DNA of 7,479 nucleotides from Alphaproteobacteria bacterium (GTDB lineage Bacteria; Pseudomonadota; Alphaproteobacteria; Acetobacterales; Acetobacteraceae), in contig JAAFHD010000167.1 in the NCBI GenBank assembly GCA_013298245.1, positions 1-7,479 of the forward strand, in the 5' to 3' direction. The position numbers and the translations under genes were made by a program. The notes beneath the pieces were generated by a model. It saw only the letters and a program-made list of their open reading frames with translations, was not told the origin of the DNA and did no database searches. Shown here piece after piece: positions 1-6,502 of the stretch. Every line of letters starts with the position of its first letter. The first letter of the stretch is position 1.

Positions 1-665
1 AGCGCGGAGGGCTTGCGCGGCGCCCCACCACGCGCGGTGGTCAGCACATCCACGCGCAGCCCCGCGCCATCGGCATAGGCCGTGGCGTGGCGCGGGTTGA
101 AGGCGTCGGTGATGGGCTGGAAGCCGGGCGAGACGCTGCGCAACAGCGAGAGCATATCCAGCTCCAGCACGTCATCGATCGCGACCGACACGCCGAAATC
201 CTGGGCCAGATCCACATCGCCGGTGCGCAGTGTTTCGGCCTTCATGCGCACGCCCAGCAGCGCGCCATAGGCCTGGTAGGCGATGGTGCCGACCACAACG
301 CCGCGCAGGCGAAACACGCCGGCGCTGGCCAGGGCGCCGAGCACATCACCCACCCAGGAATCGGGCCGTGGCAGCCCGGCAGCCAGCAGGCTGCGCACCA
401 TGATGCGGCGGCGATCCGCATCCGCGCGCGCCGCACGCGCGGCGGTGACGGAGGCGGCCAGCGCCGGCGTATCCAGGCCCACATACCGCTCCGGCGGGCG
501 GCCGAGTGCCGTGGTCGGCGCCTGCACATACCAGTACCGACGACCGGCGATCTCGCGGATGCGGAAGGTGGAACCCTCGGGGTAGTCCCGCATGGCGCCG
601 ATGCGCAGCTGTTCGATCAGCTCGGCGCAGGTGGTCGGCACGGTCAGGGGATGCAGCTCGATCAT
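1..665 (-). CDS. GSU2403-family nucleotidyltransferase-fold protein (partial, C-terminus beyond window)
   Basis: The frame is open from the ATG at 665 to the window edge, giving 221 complete codons. Family recognition is from sequence style. The N-terminal part (about residues 5-75) has TFRIREIAGRRYWYVQ followed by RYVGLDTP, a small beta-rich module seen in this family. A helical stretch follows, then the nucleotidyltransferase core, with GVFRLRGVVVGTIAYQAYGA at about 116-135 and the acidic pair D150-V-D152 in LRTGDVDLAQDF. The Gly-rich strand followed by DxD is the usual Pol-beta-like metal-binding arrangement. The biological role of the family is not established; some nucleotidyltransferase-fold relatives are toxins (AbiEii type), but that is analogy only. 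The start is chosen because an in-frame TAA lies immediately before this ATG and the N-terminus fits the family. No Shine-Dalgarno sequence is visible, because the preceding 32 bases are an inverted repeat. The gene lies downstream of acnA on the same strand, behind a terminator, so it probably has its own promoter. Confidence 0.8.
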   Translation of the reverse strand, partial: MIELHPLTVPTTCAELIEQLRIGAMRDYPEGSTFRIREIAGRRYWYVQAPTTALGRPPERYVGLDTPALAASVTAARAARADADRRRIMVRSLLAAGLPRPDSWVGDVLGALASAGVFRLRGVVVGTIAYQAYGALLGVRMKAETLRTGDVDLAQDFGVSVAIDDVLELDMLSLLRSVSPGFQPITDAFNPRHATAYADGAGLRVDVLTTARGGAPRKPSA

Positions 666-696
666 TTACCGGCAATTTCACAAAATTGCCGGTAAA
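665..696. repeat. Perfect 14-bp inverted repeat at a gene start, putative operator
   Basis: The left arm TTTACCGGCAATTT (665-678) and right arm AAATTGCCGGTAAA (683-696) are exact reverse complements around a 4-base spacer. The palindrome ends on the first base of the nucleotidyltransferase start codon and fills the place where a ribosome binding site would be. It is notably AT-rich at its centre and ends compared with its surroundings. It is not followed by a T-run on either strand, so it does not look like a terminator. The likely reading is an operator for a dimeric DNA-binding protein. An RNA hairpin controlling translation, or a dispersed palindromic element, is also possible. The dyad itself is certain; its function is inferred. 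Confidence 0.6.
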
Positions 697-707
697 ACAC
701 CACGCAC

Positions 708-739
708 AAAAAAGGCGCCCCACCTCGCGGCAGGGCGCC
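708..739 (-). terminator. Rho-independent terminator of acnA
   Basis: Read on the minus strand, the GC stem GGCGCCC pairs with GGGCGCC (733-739 with 714-720) around a 12-base loop and is followed directly by six T (713-708). It begins about 17 bases after the acnA stop codon, in the right orientation to end the acnA transcript before the nucleotidyltransferase gene. Confidence 0.85.
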
Positions 740-755
740 GTTTTCCGCGCGGTGC

Positions 756-3452
756 TCAGGCCGCCTTGGCCATGCCCCGCAACACATAATGCAGGATGCC
801 GCCATTCTTGTAGTACTCCACCTCATCGGCGGTATCGACGCGGCACATCACCTGCGTCTTCACCACGCTGCCATCGGCGCGCGTGATGTTCATGTCCATC
901 ATCATCCGCGGCGAGAGGTTTTCCACGCCCAGGATTTCCACCGTCTCATCGCCGCGCAGCCCGAGCGACTTCCGGCTTTCGCCGTCCTTGAACACCAGCG
1001 GCAGCACGCCCATGCCCACCAGGTTGGACCGGTGGATGCGCTCGAAGCTCTCGGCCACCACGGCTTTGATGCCGAGCAGGAAGGTGCCCTTCGCCGCCCA
1101 GTCGCGCGAGGAGCCCGTGCCGTATTCCTTGCCGCCGAACACCACCAGCGGCACGCCCTCGGCCTTGTAGCGCTCGGCCGTGTCATAGATCGGCGCGACG
1201 TCGCCCGAGGGGTAGTGCTTGGACATCCCGCCTTCGACACCATCCAGCATCTCGTTCTTGATGCGGATATTGGCGAAGGTGCCGCGCATCATCACCTGGT
1301 GGTTGCCGCGGCGCGCGCCATAGCTGTTGAAGTCGGCCTGGCGCACCTGGTGTTCCACCAGATATTCCCCGGCTGGCGAGGTCTTGCGGATATTGCCGGC
1401 GGGCGAGATGTGGTCCGTCGTGATGCTGTCCGCCAGCAGCGCCAGCACGCGCGCGCCGCGAATGCTCGCCACCGGCGCCGGCTCCATCGTCATGCCCGCG
1501 AAATAGGGCGGGTTCTGCACATAGGTGGAGCCGCTGTTCCAGCGATAGGTGTTGCTGTCGGCCTCCACCTTGATGGCCTGCCACTGCTCTGGGCCTTTGA
1601 ACACATCGGCATAGCGCGACATGAACATCTTGCGCGTCAGCACGGCATGCACCGTGTCCTGCACTTCCTTGGTGCTCGGCCAGACGTCCTTCAGATAGAC
1701 GGGCTGGCCATCCGCCCCGGTGCCCAGCGGCTGCGTCGCGAGATCAATGCGGGTGGAACCCGCCAGCGAATACGCCACCACCAGCGGCGGCGACGCGAGG
1801 TAGTTCGCGCGCACATTCGCATGCACGCGCCCTTCGAAATTCCGGTTGCCCGACAGCACGGCCGAGACCACCAGCTTGTTGTTCTCCACCGCATCCACGA
1901 TCGCGTCTTCCAGCGGGCCGGAATTGCCGATGCAGGTGGTGCAGCCATAACCCACGGTCTGGAAGCCCATCGCGTCCAGATCGGCGCTCAGGCCGGACGC
2001 ATTCAGGTAGTCCGTCACCACCTGCGAGCCCGGCGCCAACGACGTCTTCACCCAAGGCTTCGGCTTCAGCCCCTTCGCGCGCGCCTTGCGCGCCACCAGG
2101 CCGGCGGCCACCAGCACATAGGGGTTGGACGTGTTGGTGCACGACGTGATCGCCGCGATCACCACATCGCCATGCCCAAGGTCATGCGAAGCGCCGGCCA
2201 CCGGCACGCGCAGCTCCGCCTTGTCGCCCGGCACGCCCATCACGCTGGCCTTCAGATCCTTGTCGAAGGCCACCGCCACGCCCGAAAGCGCGACGCGGTC
2301 CTGCGGCCGCTTCGGCCCGGCCAGCGACGGTTCCACCGTCGAAAGGTCCAGCTCCAGCGTGTCGGTGAACACCGGGTCCGGCGTGGACGCATCGCGCCAC
2401 ATGCCCTGCGCCTTGAAATACGCCTCCACGAGCTTGATGCGGCTTTCCTCGCGCCCCGAAAGACGCAGGTAGTCGATGGTCACCGCATCCACCGGGAACA
2501 GCCCGCAGGTCGCGCCATATTCCGGCGCCATGTTGCCGATGGTCGCGCGGTCCGCGAGCGACAGGCTGTCCAGCCCCGGGCCGAAGAACTCCACGAACTT
2601 GCCCACCACGCCCTTCTTGCGCAGCATCTGCGTCACCGTCAGCACCAGGTCGGTCGCGGTCACGCCCTCGCGCACCTGACCCAGCAGCTTGAAGCCGATA
2701 ACGTCGGGGATCAGCATCGCGATCGGCTGGCCCAGCATGGCGGCCTCGGCCTCGATGCCGCCCACGCCCCAGCCCAGAACGCCAAGGCCGTTGACCATCG
2801 TCGTATGGCTGTCGGTGCCGTAGCAGCTATCCGGGTAGGCGTAGGTGTCGCCGGCGTCGTCCATCGTCCAGACCACCTGCGCCAGATATTCCAGGTTCAC
2901 CTGGTGGCAGATGCCGGTGCCCGGCGGCACCACGCGGAAATTGGAAAACGCGCTCTGCCCCCAACGCAGGAACTCATAGCGCTCGCCATTGCGCTCGAAC
3001 TCGATATCCACGTTCTTCTGCAGCGAATCCGCCGTGCCCGAAACGTCCACCATGACCGAATGGTCGATCACCAGATCGACGGGCACCAGCGGGTTCACGC
3101 GGCCCGCATCGCCACCCAGCGTGTTCAGCGCATCGCGCATCGCGGCCAGGTCCACCACGGCCGGCACACCCGTGAAATCCTGCAGCAGAATGCGCGCGGG
3201 GCGGAACGGCACTTCCTTCGCACTGCGCCCTTCCTTCACCCATTCCGCCACGGCCTTCGCATCCGCCACCGAATAGCTGCGGCCATCCTCGAAGCGCAGG
3301 ATGTTCTCCAGCAGCACCTTCAGGCTGAACGGCAGGCGCGTCACATCGCCGATCTGGGCCGCGGCCTTGGGGATAGAAAAGTAATGGTAGTTCTTGCCAT
3401 CCACGGTCAGCGTGGATTTGGTCCCCAAGGTGTCATGGCCGATCATCCGCAT
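756..3452 (-). CDS. acnA: Aconitate hydratase A (aconitase, AcnA/IRP1 type)
   Basis: Iron-sulfur aconitase of 898 residues, the normal length for AcnA. It interconverts citrate and isocitrate via cis-aconitate in the cytosolic TCA cycle. The three [4Fe-4S] ligands are all present: Cys438 in SCTNTSNP, and Cys504 and Cys507 in [12 protein letters not shown]. These positions nearly equal those of IRP1 (437, 503, 506). Other AcnA signatures are [21 protein letters not shown] in the N-terminal catalytic domain, [17 protein letters not shown], and [13 protein letters not shown] at about 777-789 in the C-terminal swivel domain, which carries the active-site Ser/Arg. The start at 3452 is chosen because AGAGGAG lies 11 bases upstream and the N-terminus ([15 protein letters not shown]) matches family N-termini. 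A second ATG two codons later (3446) is possible. The frame stays open upstream to 3797, but that part looks like noncoding sequence. The gene is apparently monocistronic, with a terminator directly after the stop. I see no iron- or oxidation-responsive element. Confidence 0.97.
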   Translation of the reverse strand: MRMIGHDTLGTKSTLTVDGKNYHYFSIPKAAAQIGDVTRLPFSLKVLLENILRFEDGRSYSVADAKAVAEWVKEGRSAKEVPFRPARILLQDFTGVPAVVDLAAMRDALNTLGGDAGRVNPLVPVDLVIDHSVMVDVSGTADSLQKNVDIEFERNGERYEFLRWGQSAFSNFRVVPPGTGICHQVNLEYLAQVVWTMDDAGDTYAYPDSCYGTDSHTTMVNGLGVLGWGVGGIEAEAAMLGQPIAMLIPDVIGFKLLGQVREGVTATDLVLTVTQMLRKKGVVGKFVEFFGPGLDSLSLADRATIGNMAPEYGATCGLFPVDAVTIDYLRLSGREESRIKLVEAYFKAQGMWRDASTPDPVFTDTLELDLSTVEPSLAGPKRPQDRVALSGVAVAFDKDLKASVMGVPGDKAELRVPVAGASHDLGHGDVVIAAITSCTNTSNPYVLVAAGLVARKARAKGLKPKPWVKTSLAPGSQVVTDYLNASGLSADLDAMGFQTVGYGCTTCIGNSGPLEDAIVDAVENNKLVVSAVLSGNRNFEGRVHANVRANYLASPPLVVAYSLAGSTRIDLATQPLGTGADGQPVYLKDVWPSTKEVQDTVHAVLTRKMFMSRYADVFKGPEQWQAIKVEADSNTYRWNSGSTYVQNPPYFAGMTMEPAPVASIRGARVLALLADSITTDHISPAGNIRKTSPAGEYLVEHQVRQADFNSYGARRGNHQVMMRGTFANIRIKNEMLDGVEGGMSKHYPSGDVAPIYDTAERYKAEGVPLVVFGGKEYGTGSSRDWAAKGTFLLGIKAVVAESFERIHRSNLVGMGVLPLVFKDGESRKSLGLRGDETVEILGVENLSPRMMMDMNITRADGSVVKTQVMCRVDTADEVEYYKNGGILHYVLRGMAKAA

Positions 3453-3463
3453 AGCGATGCGCG

Positions 3464-3470
3464 CTCCTCT
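3464..3470 (-). promoter_or_regulatory. Ribosome binding site of acnA
   Basis: AGAGGAG on the minus strand, ending 11 bases before the ATG at 3452. It supports the 898-residue product over the much longer open frame that begins at 3797. Confidence 0.7.
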
Positions 3471-3490
3471 GCTTTGCCCAAACTTGCGGG

Positions 3491-3519
3491 CTTTAAGCAT
3501 GGGCGCAGCGGTCGGTCCA
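3491..3519 (-). promoter_or_regulatory. Weak candidate acnA promoter
   Basis: On the minus strand, TGGACC (3519-3514) is followed after exactly 17 bases by TTAAAG (3496-3491). They match the sigma-70 hexamers at only 4 of 6 and 3 of 6 positions. The position would give a short leader of about 30 bases containing the visible ribosome binding site. No better candidate was seen in the 222-bp divergent region, but chance occurrence is quite possible. Confidence 0.25.
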
Positions 3520-3660
3520 TGCGCCGGGGGCAAAACGATCAGCCGCCATTGGGCACCCGCGGCCCTTGAAGCGCCCTCCGCGCTATGGCATCCCGCTGCG
3601 TTACTCGCGCCGGTGCAAACACTACCGCCATGGCGTCTAGCGCCACGGTCAGCGAACCTT

Positions 3661-3668
3661 GGATGGAG
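3661..3668 (+). promoter_or_regulatory. Ribosome binding site deciding the methyltransferase start
   Basis: GGATGGAG, with its GGAG ending 6 bases before the ATG at 3675. This favours 3675 over in-frame ATGs at 3663 and 3585, neither of which has a good upstream ribosome binding site. Confidence 0.55.
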
Positions 3669-3674
3669 CAGCCC

Positions 3675-4724
3675 ATGCCTTCTGATCACGTCGGGCCGGA
3701 CGCGGTCACCTGGGCGTTCCGATTCTTCTACGGCCGCGACCCGGTGGACGAGGCGGAGATCCGCTTCCACCAGGGCCACAGCCGCACGCTCGACCAACTG
3801 CGGGATAGCTTCGCCAGGTCCACCGAATGGCAGGCATTCGACCTTCGAGCCAAATCATCCACCTACGCCATCCCGCCCTTCCTGCTGCAAGGAGTGCTCG
3901 ATGACCCGGCGCTGGCGGAGCGCATCGTGCCAAGCCTGCGGAACCCCACCAGCCAGCTCTGCACGGAAAACCAGTTCGCCGAACCGGAATACCGCCTGTG
4001 GTGCGAGATGATCCGCGAACGGCCGCGCTTGCACCGCAAGCAATGGGAATTCGTCTATATCCTGCAGGTGCTGGCACAGGCCGGCGTGCTGCTGCCGGGC
4101 AAGGCGGGCATCGGCTTCGGCACCGGGCGGGAGCCGATCCCCTCGGTGCTGGCGCGCTTCGGTGTGAACGTGCTGGCGACCGATGCGCCGGCCGACATCA
4201 GCGCCGACTGGGCCGGCAGCAACCAGCATGCCGCTTCCATCGATGCCCTGTGGCGCGGCGATATCATCTCGCGCGAGGCGTTCAATCGGCACGTCCACTT
4301 CGGTATCGTGGACATGAATGCGATTCCGCCCGAGCTGTCCGGCTTCGATTTCTGCTGGTCGTCATGCTGCCTGGAACACCTCGGCAGCATCGACGCGGGG
4401 CTCGACTATATCGAGAACTGCCTAAAGGTGCTGAAGCCCGGCGGCATCGCGGTGAACACCACCGAATTCAACCTCTCGTCGAACAAGGACACGCTGGCAT
4501 CGGGCGGCACTGTGATATTCCGCCAGCAGGATATGCAGCGCATCGCGGCGCGGATGCGGGTGGCGGGGCATGATGTCTATCCATTCAAGTTCTTCCCCGG
4601 GCTAGGGCCGGTGGACAGTCATATCGACCTGCCGCCCTATAGCGCCGACCCGCATCTGAAACTCGCTCTCGCCAACTATGTCAGCACGTCGATCGGTATC
4701 GTCGTGCGCAAGGTGGCGGGATAG
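3675..4724 (+). CDS. Class I SAM-dependent methyltransferase with DUF4214-like N-terminal domain
   Basis: A 349-residue protein. The N-terminal part (about 10-50: [16 protein letters not shown], ending [12 protein letters not shown]) resembles the DUF4214-type helical module seen in surface-polysaccharide and S-layer-associated proteins. The C-terminal half is a Rossmann methyltransferase. Motif I is GIGFGTGRE at 145-153, the acidic residue ending strand 2 is probably Asp170 (LATDAP), the motif II region is [13 protein letters not shown], and the post-motif turn is LKPGG at 253-257. Related enzymes often sit in glycan or glycosyltransferase clusters, but no such genes are visible here, so the substrate is unknown. 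The start was chosen from the GGAG box 6 bases upstream; the 30 extra residues available from 3585 look noncoding. It is divergent from acnA, and its stop lies 5 bp from the stop of the convergent hydrolase gene. There is no signal peptide or membrane segment, so it is probably cytoplasmic. Confidence 0.85.
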   Translation: MPSDHVGPDAVTWAFRFFYGRDPVDEAEIRFHQGHSRTLDQLRDSFARSTEWQAFDLRAKSSTYAIPPFLLQGVLDDPALAERIVPSLRNPTSQLCTENQFAEPEYRLWCEMIRERPRLHRKQWEFVYILQVLAQAGVLLPGKAGIGFGTGREPIPSVLARFGVNVLATDAPADISADWAGSNQHAASIDALWRGDIISREAFNRHVHFGIVDMNAIPPELSGFDFCWSSCCLEHLGSIDAGLDYIENCLKVLKPGGIAVNTTEFNLSSNKDTLASGGTVIFRQQDMQRIAARMRVAGHDVYPFKFFPGLGPVDSHIDLPPYSADPHLKLALANYVSTSIGIVVRKVAG

Positions 4725-4729
4725 GTCCT

Positions 4730-5395
4730 TCAGCCCAGGGCGCGCGCCAGAAAGGCCAGCGTGCGTTCTTGCGCCAGCGCCGCATCGGCTGCCGAATAAC
4801 TGCCGCGTTCATCGCAACCAAACCCATGGCCGGCGCCGGCATAGACATGCAGTTCCACACCAGGTTGCGCGGCCTGGATGGCCGCCACATCCGACATCGG
4901 GATCGACGCATCCGTCTCCCCGAAATGCATCTGCACGGGGCAGTTGGGCACGTCGTCCTTGGCGGCCGCGATGCCGCCGCCATACCAGCCGGATGCCGCG
5001 CCGAAGGCCTTGCTGCGCGTGGCGCCATGCCAGGCGACGGTGCCGCCCCAGCAATAGCCCACGATGCCGCGCGGGATGCCGGCGGGCAGCGCAGCGGCGG
5101 CCGCCAGGACATCCAGCAATGTCTTCGCGGCATCGATCGGCGCGCGCAATTCGCGCCCGCGCGCGACGTCGGGCGACTGGTACCCAAGGGCCACGCTGCG
5201 CTCCACGCGGTCGAACAGCGCGGGCACGATCACGCGGTAGCCAGCAGCGGCGAAGCGGTCAGCCACGTTGCGCATATGTCTGTTCACGCCAAAGATTTCC
5301 TGCGCGACGACCAAGCCGCGCGGGGCATCGGCCGCACCGGTGACATAGGCGTCAAGCACATGGCCATCGGCGGCGGTGATCTGGATATCGGGCAT
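4730..5395 (-). CDS. Dienelactone hydrolase family protein
   Basis: Alpha/beta hydrolase of 221 residues. The family triad is complete: nucleophile Cys115 in GYCWGG, Asp162 in HFGETDASIP, and His190 in YAGAGHGFG. The conserved Glu33 in VVAQEIFGVN, which helps activate the cysteine in dienelactone hydrolase, is also there. The classical enzyme (clcD/tcbE type) opens dienelactone to maleylacetate in chlorocatechol breakdown. Most genomic members, like this one, have no degradation genes around them, so the true ester or lactone substrate is unknown. There is no signal peptide, so it is expected in the cytoplasm. The start at 5395 is supported by AGGGAAGG 5 bases upstream and by the family-like N-terminus (MPDIQITAADGHVLDAY). 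The alternative ATG at 5437 would overlap the divergent DUF4169 start and adds an unlikely MPCHHHKS leader. The gene converges with the methyltransferase with only 5 bp between, so neither gene has an obvious intrinsic terminator in the gap. Confidence 0.92.
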   Translation of the reverse strand: MPDIQITAADGHVLDAYVTGAADAPRGLVVAQEIFGVNRHMRNVADRFAAAGYRVIVPALFDRVERSVALGYQSPDVARGRELRAPIDAAKTLLDVLAAAAALPAGIPRGIVGYCWGGTVAWHGATRSKAFGAASGWYGGGIAAAKDDVPNCPVQMHFGETDASIPMSDVAAIQAAQPGVELHVYAGAGHGFGCDERGSYSAADAALAQERTLAFLARALG

Positions 5396-5400
5396 GGTGG

Positions 5401-5408
5401 CCTTCCCT
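5401..5408 (-). promoter_or_regulatory. Ribosome binding site of the dienelactone hydrolase gene
   Basis: AGGGAAGG on the minus strand, 5 bases before the ATG at 5395. It decides the start in favour of the 221-residue product. Confidence 0.6.
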
Positions 5409-5430
5409 GCGTTTGACTTATGGTGATGGC

Positions 5431-5607
5431 ATGGCACGGATCGTCAACCTGAACCATGTCCGCAAGGCGCGCGACAAGGCGGCGCGCGAGGCACAGGCGG
5501 CGGCGAACCGCACCGCGCATGGGCGCACCAAGGCGGAAAAAGCGGCGGATTCCGCGGCGCGCGCGCGGCGCGCACAGCAGCTGGACGGCGCGCGGCGCGA
5601 GGATTGA
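5431..5607 (+). CDS. DUF4169 family small basic protein
   Basis: A 58-residue, very Ala/Arg/Lys-rich protein. It has the family pattern: IVNL near the N-terminus, an Arg/Lys/Ala helical middle with the invariant-looking GRTKAEK at about 36-42, and a C-terminal LDGARRED. The composition predicts one long charged helix with no membrane segment. The function of DUF4169 is unknown. The start at 5431 is chosen from the family N-terminus (MARIVNL); an in-frame TTG at 5413 would add six residues. No clear Shine-Dalgarno sequence is present. It is divergent from the hydrolase gene with 35 bp between the start codons, so any promoters must overlap. It ends 52 bp before the ars operon on the same strand, and no terminator is visible in that gap. 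Confidence 0.85.
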   Translation: MARIVNLNHVRKARDKAAREAQAAANRTAHGRTKAEKAADSAARARRAQQLDGARRED

Positions 5608-5639
5608 TCCGTCACACAGGCTTCACACCGCGGCGCGTC

Positions 5640-5659
5640 GTTTCGACTATTCTTGAAAC
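5640..5659 (+). promoter_or_regulatory. Putative ars promoter -10 box and ArsR-type operator
   Basis: GTTTC (5640-5644) and GAAAC (5655-5659) form an inverted repeat with a 10-base spacer directly before the arsR-arsC start codon. The spacer contains TATTCT (5648-5653), which matches 4 of 6 bases of the -10 consensus. It lies exactly at -12 to -7 if transcription starts on the A of the ATG, which would give a leaderless message. No Shine-Dalgarno sequence and no good -35 box were found. A repressor bound to the repeat would cover the -10 box, as expected for self-regulation by an ArsR protein. This is an inference from position and symmetry. Confidence 0.35.
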
Positions 5660-6502
5660 ATGGAAACGCACAGCGCCGCCGCCGGTTTTGCCGCACTGGG
5701 CCAGCCCACTAGGCTGGCGCTGCTGCGCCTGTTGCTGACGGCCGGCCCCGGTGGGCTGCATGCGGGTGAGATCGCGTATCGGCTGAACCTGGCGCCATCA
5801 TCGCTGTCCTTCCATTTGCGCGCGCTGGAACAGGCGGGGCTGGTCGCGGCGACGCGGCATGGCCGCAACCTGGCCTATGCCGCGCAAATCGCCGCACTTC
5901 GCGCGCTGCTGGGCTTCGTGGCGGAGGCCTGCTGCGCCGGCCGTCCAGACCTATGCGGCGACATCGCAACACTCATCCCGGAGGACGCCCATATGGCCCA
6001 TGCACCTTTCAATGTGCTGTTCCTGTGCGCGCGCAATTCGGCGCGTTCCATCATGGCGGAGGCCATTCTGGACCGCATCGGCCGGCCGCGATTTGAAGGG
6101 CATTCGGCGGGCTCCGACCCATCGCCCGAGGGGCCGCTGCCGGCGGTGCTGGATAAGCTGCGCGCGTTGGGCCATGACGTGTCGGAGCTGCATTCGAAAA
6201 GCTGGAATGTCTTCACTGGCGCGGATGCGCAGAAGGTCGATTTCGTCATCGCGCTCTGCGACACGCTGAACGGCCAGGCCTGTCCGGATTTTGGCGACAC
6301 CGTCCTCACCGCGGCCTGGCCGCTGCCGGACCCGTCGAAATTCACCGGCACGAAGGCGGAGCGGGCGACGCTGTTGAACGAGCTTTACGCCTCGCTGCGT
6401 AGGCGGTTGGAGATCTTCATCAGCCTGCCGGTCACCACGCTGGACCGCATGGCCTTGCAGGCGCGCGTGGAAGAATTGGCGGACCCGAAGGTGATGCACT
6501 GA
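5660..6502 (+). CDS. arsRC: ArsR-type repressor fused to thioredoxin-type arsenate reductase ArsC
   Basis: A 280-residue, two-domain protein. Residues 5-88 are an ArsR-family winged helix ([35 protein letters not shown] as recognition region, [10 protein letters not shown] as wing). A Cys cluster C91-C92-X6-C99 follows, like the C-terminal arsenite-binding cysteines of some ArsR proteins. Residues 117-280 are a low-molecular-weight phosphatase-fold ArsC. It has P-loop C123-ARNSA-R129, redox cysteines C200 and C208 ([10 protein letters not shown]) and the Asp loop WPLPDP with D224, matching the thioredoxin-coupled reduction of arsenate to arsenite. Both domains have full normal length. The start at 5660 matches ArsR N-termini. 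The stop overlaps the GAPDH start (TGATG), so the two are co-transcribed and probably translationally coupled. An internal GGAGG and ATG at the domain junction may also yield ArsC alone. ArsR-ArsC fusions are known, and domain identity is secure. No arsenite pump is visible. Confidence 0.93.
   Translation: METHSAAAGFAALGQPTRLALLRLLLTAGPGGLHAGEIAYRLNLAPSSLSFHLRALEQAGLVAATRHGRNLAYAAQIAALRALLGFVAEACCAGRPDLCGDIATLIPEDAHMAHAPFNVLFLCARNSARSIMAEAILDRIGRPRFEGHSAGSDPSPEGPLPAVLDKLRALGHDVSELHSKSWNVFTGADAQKVDFVIALCDTLNGQACPDFGDTVLTAAWPLPDPSKFTGTKAERATLLNELYASLRRRLEIFISLPVTTLDRMALQARVEELADPKVMH
5980..5995 (+). promoter_or_regulatory. Internal ribosome binding site and ATG for a free ArsC
   Basis: GGAGG (5980-5984) lies 8 bases before an in-frame ATG (5993-5995, Met112), exactly at the ArsR/ArsC domain boundary and 11 residues before the catalytic Cys123. 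Translation from here would make a 169-residue ArsC starting [12 protein letters not shown], a normal length for the stand-alone enzyme. It is a much better ribosome binding site than anything upstream of the fusion start at 5660. Confidence 0.6.

Noticed and set aside
87..695. 202-codon plus-strand open frame opposite the nucleotidyltransferase gene
   Set aside because: Its product has shadow-like composition (Gly/Ala/His/Arg-rich), and it would read through the palindrome. The minus-strand frame has a recognisable domain.
665..696. The palindrome as an intrinsic terminator
   Set aside because: Neither strand has a T-run after the stem, and a proper terminator for acnA lies a few bases away at 708-739.
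789..3569. 926-codon plus-strand open frame opposite acnA
   Set aside because: It is the antisense shadow of acnA, produced by high GC content. Its translation is rich in His/Arg/Ala with no recognisable domain, while the minus strand encodes an intact aconitase.
3585..3674. Earlier methyltransferase start at 3585
   Set aside because: The 30 extra residues are Ala/Ser/Thr-rich and family-unlike; GGAG 6 bases before 3675 is a better signal.
3453..3797. N-terminal extension of acnA to an ATG at 3797
   Set aside because: The extra 115 residues resemble no aconitase N-terminus, overlap the methyltransferase start region, and a good ribosome binding site precedes 3452.
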